Part shown: positions 1 through 5,079 of the stretch, in pieces
Position numbering within the stretch: position 1 is the stretch's first letter
How the letters are laid out: each line of letters starts with the position of its first letter
NCBI GenBank assembly: GCA_023135215.1
Contig: JAGLTP010000475.1
Location: forward strand, 1-5,597
From: Candidatus Heimdallarchaeota archaeon
GTDB lineage: Archaea; Asgardarchaeota; Heimdallarchaeia; Heimdallarchaeales; Heimdallarchaeaceae
Length of the DNA stretch: 5,597 bases
Direction: 5' to 3'
Notes under the pieces: model-generated
The model's input: only the letters and a program-made list of their open reading frames with translations
What the model was told of the DNA's origin: nothing
The model's database searches: none
Position numbers and translations under genes: made by a program

Positions 1-2062
1 TTTTGATTAGTTCTACAAAATTATTTAGTTTACTCAAAGCTGAATAAGATTGTCCTTTGTAAACATAAGTGAAAAGCATTTTTTCATGAGCTTTGATTAT
101 GAGATTGTACTCCTGGTGTTTTATCCTTTCTATGTTTCCGGGAGCTCTGAGTATCTCTGAAGCAAAGGAATTGATAGCAGCAATGAAACCTCCAATAAGA
201 GCACCATCTAGTTTTGAAAGAGTTGAGAATCTATGAGTAAATAATGTTTGCCCATCTTTGCAGAGAATCACTAAAAAGACAGGATCTTCAATTTCATGTT
301 CAAGTAGAGTGATTTCTTCACGTTTTATCATTCTTATAAGAAGATTATCTATATCAGTTATTGCTAACCTTTCTGTTAATGGAACATCTTTTTTCATTAA
401 TGTTTGCCATTTATTCATTTGATTGTGAAGCTTGTCATATTCAGTTGAAATCTTTAATGCTAATCTTTTCAAACCCTTTTCTTCAGCAATTAGTTGAGCT
501 TGAGTCAATAGGTGTTTTGCTTCATTCATTTCCATACTTATAAGGAAAAGTTGTGATTTAAGCCACAATGTTTCTGCCATTAATGATGATGATTGTTGAT
601 TTTTCGATATCTCGAAAAGCTGGTCTGTGAGAACTTTGATTTCTTCTAGAACTTCATTCTCTCCGGTTAATTTAAGTTCTTCAAGAAGAAGATCACTTAA
701 ATGGAGATATGCAAGTGTTGTTATCTCATGATCTATGATATCACTCTCAATTACATTTCTTAGAAGTTTTTCTGCTTCTGCTTTCTTTGGAATTCTAGCG
801 CTATCCTTCAGCAATAAAGCTTCAGCTATAGAATTTTGTTGACTTACAAGCTTATTTTCGGTTTTGTTTTTAATAATCTCTAGTCTATTTAGATAATTCT
901 TAGCATTATCCAGTAATCCTTTATCTAAAGATACTTGAATCAAATAAAAAATTGAGGTAGCTGAACCTATTTGATTCTTTGCTTCTTCTTTAATACTTAA
1001 GCTCCTTTTGAGAAAACTATATGCATTCTCAAGATTTCCTTTGTGATAATTTATAATCCCTATATTATGTAAAGAAGCAGCTATTCCATTGGAATAATTC
1101 AGGTGTTTAAATTCCACTAAGCACTCTTCTTGATACTCTAAAGCTTTGTCTAATTCCCCTCTTTGACGATATATTGCAGAAATATTGTAGAGTGAAGCGG
1201 ATATCATGCTTTTATTATCGACTTCTCTTGAGAGATTCAAGCTCTTGAGATAATTTTCTAATGATTTGTTTAATTTTCCTTGATTCTCATAGATAGTTCC
1301 TATATTCATATTAATAATTGCCTGGAAATCTTTATTTCCATATGATTTTGTATACTCCAAACCTCGAATATAATATGCTAATGATTCATCTAGCATACCT
1401 TTTCTAAGATAAACTATACCTAACCTGTTCATAGTTTGACCTAGGAAATATTTATTTCCAATTTCCTTTCTAATGAATAAACTTCTTTTCAAAAGTTTTA
1501 GTGCTTCTTCAGTATCTTGTGGATTAATCAGCAATGCTAGTCTGTCAAGCGTCTTTGAGATTTCCAACTCGTTCTCTAATTCTTCAGCTATTCTTAGACT
1601 CTCTTTCATTGAGGATTCAGCTAATTCATTTTCTCCTGTTGCTCTGTAACATATCCCCTTTAACCTTAAGAATCTCACTCTGAGAGTTTTAGAAGAAGTA
1701 GTTTTGTTTTTAAGATTAGTGTCAAATTTAAGCTCTATTCTAAGGAGGTTATCTAGAGATTCTTTAAATCTTCCAGTATAAATTAGGAGTTTTGATTGCA
1801 TTAGTAACGCGGATAACTCTATCTCCCTGAAACCTGATTTGTGACTGTCTGTTATAATCCCTTCTATTGCTTTTAGACCTTCTTTATACCTTCCTAAAGC
1901 CAAAAAAACATTTACTTGATTTAATTTAACTTTTTGGAGATCTAGATTATCAAGATTCTCCCATTTTATCATAATATCTATCAACTCTAAAGCTTCGAAA
2001 TATTCCCCTATTCGGATAAATCTTTCTACTACTTCTATTTCCTTAGCTGAGATATTAGACAA
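1..2062 (-). CDS. TPR-repeat protein with Asgard-type C-terminal small domain (C-terminus cut by window edge)
   Basis: I translated this frame by hand from a TTG codon at 2062-2060: 687 codons without a stop to the window edge. The TTG is preceded by AGGGGATC with 6 nt spacing, and a TAG lies two codons upstream, so the start is well fixed. Residues about 1-550 are helical TPR-like repeats; the clearest are five consecutive 40-residue units at 205-404 (for example LGIVYLRKGMLDESLAYY). Residues about 590-687 form a different alpha/beta domain: a strand DPVFLVILCKDG from D593, IGGF at 623-626, HQEY at 649-652 and KGQSY at 669-673. I recognise this ending from Asgard archaeal TPR proteins, where it resembles a longin/roadblock-like fold; the fold is inference. 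There is no signal peptide or membrane segment, so the protein is probably a cytosolic scaffold. Few residues are likely missing. The partner is unknown. Confidence 0.88.
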   Translation of the reverse strand, partial: MSNISAKEIEVVERFIRIGEYFEALELIDIMIKWENLDNLDLQKVKLNQVNVFLALGRYKEGLKAIEGIITDSHKSGFREIELSALLMQSKLLIYTGRFKESLDNLLRIELKFDTNLKNKTTSSKTLRVRFLRLKGICYRATGENELAESSMKESLRIAEELENELEISKTLDRLALLINPQDTEEALKLLKRSLFIRKEIGNKYFLGQTMNRLGIVYLRKGMLDESLAYYIRGLEYTKSYGNKDFQAIINMNIGTIYENQGKLNKSLENYLKSLNLSREVDNKSMISASLYNISAIYRQRGELDKALEYQEECLVEFKHLNYSNGIAASLHNIGIINYHKGNLENAYSFLKRSLSIKEEAKNQIGSATSIFYLIQVSLDKGLLDNAKNYLNRLEIIKNKTENKLVSQQNSIAEALLLKDSARIPKKAEAEKLLRNVIESDIIDHEITTLAYLHLSDLLLEELKLTGENEVLEEIKVLTDQLFEISKNQQSSSLMAETLWLKSQLFLISMEMNEAKHLLTQAQLIAEEKGLKRLALKISTEYDKLHNQMNKWQTLMKKDVPLTERLAITDIDNLLIRMIKREEITLLEHEIEDPVFLVILCKDGQTLFTHRFSTLSKLDGALIGGFIAAINSFASEILRAPGNIERIKHQEYNLIIKAHEKMLFTYVYKGQSYSALSKLNNFVELIK
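851..1450 (-). repeat. Five tandem 40-residue TPR units (120-nt protein-level period)
   Basis: Residues 205-404 of the TPR protein divide into five units of exactly 40 residues with no insertions. Each has the pattern N-x-(G/S)-x-(I/V)-(Y/N) in the first helix, then G-x-L-(D/N/E)-x-(S/A) in the second. Units begin at residues 205, 245, 285, 325 and 365. Strict 40-residue spacing is known from LGN/GPSM-type and kinesin-light-chain-like TPR arrays rather than the commoner 34-residue TPRs. The last unit (from 365) is the most degenerate. Weaker units flank the array on both sides. DNA identity between units is low, so this is an old repeat and not a recent duplication. Confidence 0.75.
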
Positions 2063-2068
2063 ATACTA

Positions 2069-2076
2069 GATCCCCT
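2069..2076 (-). promoter_or_regulatory. Ribosome binding site fixing the TTG start of the TPR gene
   Basis: The minus strand reads AGGGGATC, then 6 nt, then TTG. The motif is close to the archaeal SD consensus GGAGGTGATC. Two in-frame stops (TAG two codons upstream, TAA at 2098-2096) rule out a longer protein, so this site decides the start. Confidence 0.6.
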
Positions 2077-2086
2077 TTTTCAATAT

Positions 2087-2100
2087 CCTATTTAATTATG
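2087..2100 (-). promoter_or_regulatory. Possible TATA element of the TPR gene
   Basis: The minus strand reads CATAATTAAATAGG about 25-38 nt before the TTG start. As a TATA box it would place transcription start very near the TTG and exclude the SD at 2069-2076. The T-rich block at 2131-2140 is therefore an alternative box giving a leader of some 40 nt. The region is A+T-rich and chance matches are likely. Confidence 0.2.
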
Positions 2101-2132
2101 AGTATCCTATGTTCAAGAATCTCCTCTAGATT

Positions 2133-2187
2133 AAAAAATCATTGACATTTACAAAATCGATATTTTCTTTAAAACTAACAAATGTCA
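2133..2187 (-). terminator. Candidate hairpin-plus-T-run terminator of the sirtuin gene
   Basis: An 8-bp perfect inverted repeat (TGACATTT at 2143-2150, AAATGTCA at 2180-2187) encloses 29 nt. Inside it sits a second small stem, AAAAT/ATTTT with loop CGAT (2153-2166). On the minus strand the outer stem begins with the sirtuin TGA stop codon and is followed 4 nt later by six Ts (2138-2133). Archaeal termination depends mainly on the U-tract, so the stem may instead protect the transcript 3' end. Stem and T-run are seen directly; the function is inferred. Confidence 0.45.
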
Positions 2188-2940
2188 TACATTTTCTAAT
2201 TCTTTCATGAGTTTTAGGAGAAATTCTCCTGCTTTTGCTCTGATATTCAGATCTGCTAAGTGGTCTTGTCTTGTAGGGTCTATGTTGATTATAATTAGTT
2301 TTGCTCCATTGTCTTTAGCAAGTTTTGGATATTTAGCAGCAGGAAATACAGAAAGACTGGAACCTATTACAATCATTAAATCACACTCAATACAATGATA
2401 TTTCGCCAGTTCTACTTCCTTTTCCGGCATAGGATCATTGAAATCCACTACTGAAGATATTAGTCTTCCTTGACATTTTTCACAGATAGGTTGGTTTGGT
2501 TGTGGAGGTTCTTTTCTTGATCCTCTTCCATGAATATCTCTTATCCAACCAACTTCATCTCTGCTAAATCTCGAATCACATTCTAGGCATTTAACGAATT
2601 TATAATTGCCATGTAGTTCTGAGATTAGAATTTGTTTAATTCCTGATTGTAAGTGAAGATTGTCAACATTCTGCGAAATTAGAAACTTCATTTTCCCTTG
2701 GTTTTGCAGCTCAACTAATGCTAGATGTGCTGGATTTGGTTCCACATCATCGAAATGTTTTGATTTTGGAGGAGGTAAGCCTTTATCTCTTCTTGTCCAG
2801 AGACCATCTTTTCCTCTGAAATCTGCTAAACCTGATTCAGTACTTATACCTGCTCCTGTAAAAACTACAAGATACTCTGATTCTCTAATCATTTCTGCAA
2901 CTAAAGAGACTTCCTCTTCTTTTGAAGTGATTTTTATCAC
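2185..2940 (-). CDS. NAD-dependent protein deacylase, sirtuin resembling SIRT6/7 (class IV)
   Basis: A 251-residue Sir2 catalytic core with no extensions; it removes acyl groups from lysines using NAD+. Visible motifs: T28-G29-A30-G31-I32-S33 and A39-D40-F41-R42-G43 (NAD site), Q90-N91-V92-D93 (NAD/acyl pocket), H110 in ELHGN (catalytic base), zinc cysteines C118/C121/C153/C156, and G193-S194-S195 in the C-terminal NAD region. Details match eukaryotic SIRT6 rather than bacterial CobB as I remember them: DFRGKDGLWT, the short stretch from there to SQNVD, a VDFNDPMPE segment like SIRT6's WEDSLP, and DPTRQDHLADL near the end. N94 replaces the usual Gly of NVDGLH. Translation starts at GTG (2940), which overlaps an AGGTGAT SD-like string; no better start is in frame upstream, and the next Met (M17) sits too close to the NAD motif. 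Histone or Alba-type substrates are possible but unproven. Confidence 0.93.
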   Translation of the reverse strand: MIKITSKEEEVSLVAEMIRESEYLVVFTGAGISTESGLADFRGKDGLWTRRDKGLPPPKSKHFDDVEPNPAHLALVELQNQGKMKFLISQNVDNLHLQSGIKQILISELHGNYKFVKCLECDSRFSRDEVGWIRDIHGRGSRKEPPQPNQPICEKCQGRLISSVVDFNDPMPEKEVELAKYHCIECDLMIVIGSSLSVFPAAKYPKLAKDNGAKLIIINIDPTRQDHLADLNIRAKAGEFLLKLMKELENV

Positions 2941-2980
2941 CTTTTCAATAATGGTATAACTTTAGAATTCGATAAATTGT

Positions 2981-2993
2981 ATCTTTTAAAAAT
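2981..2993 (-). promoter_or_regulatory. Possible TATA element of the sirtuin gene
   Basis: The minus strand reads ATTTTTAAAAGAT about 40-50 nt before the GTG start. This would place transcription start near 2961 with a leader of about 20 nt. An alternative box is CAATTTATC just downstream (2971-2979), which would make the transcript nearly leaderless. Assigned by spacing and composition only. Confidence 0.25.
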
Positions 2994-3026
2994 GGTTCTA
3001 AAGACCAACATCATTTAAGAAACGCC

Positions 3027-3060
3027 AAAGATAAAGAGAAGAAAATAGAAATGAGGAAAA
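3027..3060 (-). terminator. T/C-rich tract after the membrane-protein gene, likely terminator
   Basis: Directly after the TAA stop, the minus strand is almost entirely T and C for 34 nt, with several short T-runs and only three A residues. There is no hairpin. Archaeal RNA polymerase terminates at such U-rich stretches, so this is the probable end of the upstream transcript. The rest of the gap up to the sirtuin start holds only its promoter. Confidence 0.45.
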
Positions 3061-3774
3061 TTAGCTATTTAATTTACCACCACAATTTGTACAGAATTTT
3101 GCTGAAATTTCCTCATCAGCTCCACAATTTGGACATGTTTGCAGACCTTTGGGTTTAGCTTCAAATATAGTTTGTTCGCTTGCTGGAGGTTGATATTCAG
3201 AGGTTTGTTGTGTGAATGGTTGGTAAGGACCAACTTGAGTTGTTTGAGTTTGATATTGAACAGGTGCTTCTCGTCTCCTTCTTGATCTAACAAATGCAGC
3301 AATCACTATTACAGCTATAACTGCAACTCCAATTCCTATGAAGATATACATTTTGTCACCAAAGCTAGTAGAAGAAGGATCATAGGATTCATAAACGGTT
3401 ATATCATAATAACTGATTGAAATTCCCCAGTTTATGAGTACAAAATCATAAGTTCCTTTATTCACTGTTACAGTAATAGTGTTTAATGTAACATTTGTTC
3501 TATAAACGTGCCAAGAGGGTTCAGATCCTCCATTTTGCCAATCTTCCATTTCGTCTTTATCACAGATTCCAAAATCTATAGGCTCTGATGAATCTAGGTC
3601 TACTCTAATTGTTGTATCTGTATGTTCAACCTCATACTGGTATCTAATCCAGTAACCACCAGATAATGAGTCACTATCACTAAAAAGCGTATTAGTGGTT
3701 ACTTGAGCATTGGCAAAAACGATTGAAGCTCCAATACTAACAAGAATGATGTAAATCAATGCTTTCGATTTCAT
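3061..3774 (-). CDS. Secreted/single-pass membrane protein with cytosolic C-terminal zinc ribbon
   Basis: A 237-residue protein of unknown function with readable architecture. Residues 1-23 are a signal peptide (SKALIYIILVSIGASIVF core, likely cut after ANA). Residues 24-140 are a beta-rich ectodomain with many Thr, Ser, Asp and Tyr, including an N-V-T sequon at 94-96, in the style of small archaeal cell-surface sandwich domains. Residues 143-162 are one membrane helix. RSRRRR at 163-168 is a positive stop-transfer, putting the C-terminus inside. Residues 169-211 form a Gln/Thr/Pro-rich linker. C214/C217/C228/C231 (CPNC...CTNC) form a zinc ribbon. ATG 3774 has GGAGG (3784-3788) with 9 nt spacing. 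The layout suits a surface receptor or anchor that signals or docks through the ribbon, but no ligand or partner is evident. Confidence 0.85.
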   Translation of the reverse strand: MKSKALIYIILVSIGASIVFANAQVTTNTLFSDSDSLSGGYWIRYQYEVEHTDTTIRVDLDSSEPIDFGICDKDEMEDWQNGGSEPSWHVYRTNVTLNTITVTVNKGTYDFVLINWGISISYYDITVYESYDPSSTSFGDKMYIFIGIGVAVIAVIVIAAFVRSRRRREAPVQYQTQTTQVGPYQPFTQQTSEYQPPASEQTIFEAKPKGLQTCPNCGADEEISAKFCTNCGGKLNS

Positions 3775-3802
3775 TTCAATAATCCTCCAGATATATAATT
3801 AC

Positions 3803-3819
3803 AATTTAATACTTAAATT
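3803..3819. repeat. Perfect 7-bp inverted repeat, operator-like
   Basis: AATTTAA - TAC - TTAAATT is a perfect palindrome with a 3-nt centre. It lies 28-45 nt upstream of the membrane-protein ATG and overlaps one of its possible TATA boxes. Dimeric winged-helix regulators bind such sites, but the A+T-only arms make chance occurrence quite possible. Confidence 0.3.
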
Positions 3820-3850
3820 AATTCATAAAGACAGACAATTTAGTCATTTT

Positions 3851-3867
3851 GAAATAAGTTTAAATAA
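3851..3867 (+). promoter_or_regulatory. Probable BRE/TATA promoter of the dodecin gene
   Basis: A purine-rich GAAATAAG (BRE-like) precedes TTTAAATAA (3859-3867). Transcription start would fall near 3888, leaving a leader of about 40 nt that retains the SD AGAGGT (3918-3923). A second candidate box, TCTATAAAG at 3881-3889, would give a start near 3910. Confidence 0.4.
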
Positions 3868-3891
3868 ATCCGATATTGATTCTATAAAGAA

Positions 3892-3907
3892 TTACTAAAT
3901 TCAGTAA
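3892..3907. repeat. Near-perfect 16-bp palindrome at the dodecin transcription start, operator-like
   Basis: TTACTAAATTCAGTAA has 5-bp arms TTACT/AGTAA around an AATT centre, with one mismatched pair. It sits just after the predicted start from the upstream TATA box, or between box and start if the second box is used. Either position suits a repressor site. Confidence 0.35.
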
Positions 3908-3929
3908 ATAATTTATTAGAGGTATAAAA

Positions 3930-4145
3930 ATGGAAGATGAAAAAGTTTACAAAGTTGTAGAACTAGTTGGTTCTTCCCCCACATCCTGGGAAGATGCGAT
4001 TCATTCTATTGTAGCTAAGGCATCAAAATCTATTCGAGATCTTCGAATAGTTGAAGTTATTAAGCTTGATGTAAGATTGGAAGATGATAAGGTTAAGGCA
4101 TTTAGAGCCAAAGTTAATCTAAGCTTTAAATTGGAAGAAGATTAA
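3930..4145 (+). CDS. Dodecin family protein, non-flavin (calcium-dodecin/SecE2-like) type
   Basis: A 71-residue protein of full dodecin length (beta-alpha-beta-beta; family members assemble into hollow dodecamers). Residues 6-20 read VYKVVELVGSSPTSW, followed by a helix to about 36 and two strands, ending FKLEED. Flavin dodecins of Halobacterium and Thermus have a Trp at the start of strand 2 that stacks the isoalloxazine rings and a Gln in strand 3. Here the equivalents are I40 and R59. The GSSPTSWE stretch, RIVEVI and FR(x)KVNLSF instead resemble mycobacterial SecE2 (Rv0379), described as a calcium dodecin. A role in flavin storage is thus unlikely; ion or other small-ligand binding is possible. 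The gene has AGAGGT 6 nt before ATG, its own promoter, and is the only plus-strand gene. Confidence 0.92.
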   Translation: MEDEKVYKVVELVGSSPTSWEDAIHSIVAKASKSIRDLRIVEVIKLDVRLEDDKVKAFRAKVNLSFKLEED

Positions 4146-4180
4146 TTTCATTTTTTTCCAAATCTTTCTCTTGCTTTTCT
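4146..4180 (+). terminator. T-rich terminator of the dodecin lying inside the methyltransferase 3' end
   Basis: Immediately after the dodecin TAA, the plus strand is strongly T-rich, with a T6 run at 4151-4156 and repeated CTTT/TTTT clusters. On the other strand these bases encode the Lys/Arg-rich C-terminus of the methyltransferase (ARERFGKK). One stretch thus appears to serve both as coding sequence and as the opposing gene's termination signal. Confidence 0.4.
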
Positions 4181-5053
4181 TACTAGCTCGTCTGGTTTAT
4201 CTGAATAAGGAATGTAACTACTTCCTAATTCTGCATTAGTAATGTTTTTTTCTATTATGCTTTGTAACTTCAAGTTTACTTCGAAACCTAAGAAGTGTCG
4301 GAAGGAGCTTTTGGCAACTATAGCTGTAGTTCCATTCCCCATAAATGGGTCTAGAACTAAATCTCCTGGACGACTACCAAAATCAATACATCTGTGAACT
4401 ACTTCAGGAGGTAACTTAGTTGCATTTTTTTCGATACCTCTATCATATTCCCTATTTACCTCCCAAACATCTTGAGGGTAATGTTCAATCTTGTTAAAGA
4501 AATACTCTTTTTCATCTTTAACGGCAAATAAAACGTGATAATGACTTGTAACAAATTTCCTTCTTGTAAAAACCCCAAATTGATATTTCCAGATAATATG
4601 ATTAATGAGTTTCAACTTGTTTCTCTTTAACGAATTTAGTATATCTACTAGATTTGTCCAACCACTAAAAATCCATACTCCCGCATCTTGTTTTAACAAT
4701 CGTGGTAGTTCTGATATCCATTTTTCTGTGAATTCAGCATAATTATCTATTTTTACATCTTGATATCCTTCAGCTACCAAATCACTATCTCGGTTATAGA
4801 GTGTCTCCATTTCTCCAAAATTCAAACCAAAAGGTGGATCTGCTATAACCATATTGATGCTTTCCGCAGGAAGTTCTCGCATGCCCTCAATACAATCTGT
4901 GTAAGATGTTTTATCAACCTCAAACGTAAAAATCTTGCTTAGGAATAAATCCTTTGCTTCCTCAACTGACCAATCTATTGTAGGTTGGAATTCAGCTGCG
5001 GCTTTATGAGGAACATATCCTCGCGATTTTTTTCTAGTTTGAGTATTTTTCAT
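4148..5053 (-). CDS. Beta-class DNA amino-methyltransferase (N6-adenine predicted)
   Basis: A 301-residue SAM-dependent methyltransferase of the N6_N4_Mtase family. Catalytic motif IV is D72-P73-P74-F75-G76, and SAM-binding motif I comes later as D235-P236-F237-M238-G239-N240-G241-T242-T243. The order IV then I defines the beta class, as in CcrM or HindIII methylase. DPPF favours N6-adenine over N4-cytosine (usually SPPY). KLPPEVVHRCI (213-223) is the usual helix before motif I. The region between motifs (about 80-210) should carry target recognition; the recognition site cannot be read. The first 30 residues are basic and low-complexity. ATG 5053 has AAGGAG (5061-5066) with 7 nt spacing. No endonuclease is visible, so it may be an orphan methylase. 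It follows the nitrilase by 26 nt and is probably co-transcribed. Confidence 0.92.
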   Translation of the reverse strand: MKNTQTRKKSRGYVPHKAAAEFQPTIDWSVEEAKDLFLSKIFTFEVDKTSYTDCIEGMRELPAESINMVIADPPFGLNFGEMETLYNRDSDLVAEGYQDVKIDNYAEFTEKWISELPRLLKQDAGVWIFSGWTNLVDILNSLKRNKLKLINHIIWKYQFGVFTRRKFVTSHYHVLFAVKDEKEYFFNKIEHYPQDVWEVNREYDRGIEKNATKLPPEVVHRCIDFGSRPGDLVLDPFMGNGTTAIVAKSSFRHFLGFEVNLKLQSIIEKNITNAELGSSYIPYSDKPDELVRKARERFGKK

Positions 5054-5079
5054 TTCTAAGCTCCTTAGAGTTCACAATT

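Larger units (their letters stand above)
3775..3929. promoter_or_regulatory. Divergent control region between membrane protein and dodecin
   Basis: This 155-nt gap must hold the promoters for both outward genes. Towards the membrane-protein gene, the minus strand carries GGAGG at 3784-3788 and TATA-like strings at 3812-3819 (AATTTAAG) and 3823-3830 (CTTTATGA); I cannot choose between them. Towards the dodecin are the boxes listed separately. Two inverted repeats (3803-3819 and 3892-3907) sit at the two promoters. No small ORF with an SD is visible. Confidence 0.5.

Noticed and set aside
361..543. Plus-strand open frame of 60 codons
   Set aside because: It is antisense to the TPR gene, has no SD, and shows no recognisable domain.
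1..2062. A long stretch that could seem to be non-coding or a decayed gene
   Set aside because: The minus strand is open for 687 codons with TPR and C-terminal motifs in one frame; there is no frameshift or stop.
2207..2398. Plus-strand open frame of 63 codons
   Set aside because: It lies antisense within the conserved sirtuin core; its openness reflects the codon use of the real gene.
2660..2959. Plus-strand open frame of 99 codons
   Set aside because: It is antisense to the N-terminal half of the sirtuin, whose NAD motifs make that frame certain. No SD or family match.
3069..3302. Minus-strand open frame of 77 codons overlapping the membrane-protein gene
   Set aside because: It is a shifted frame of the linker and zinc-ribbon region. 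The true frame carries CxxC...CxxC, and this one has no start signal.
4760..4942. Plus-strand open frame of 60 codons
   Set aside because: It is antisense to the DPPFG region of the methyltransferase and has no supporting signal.
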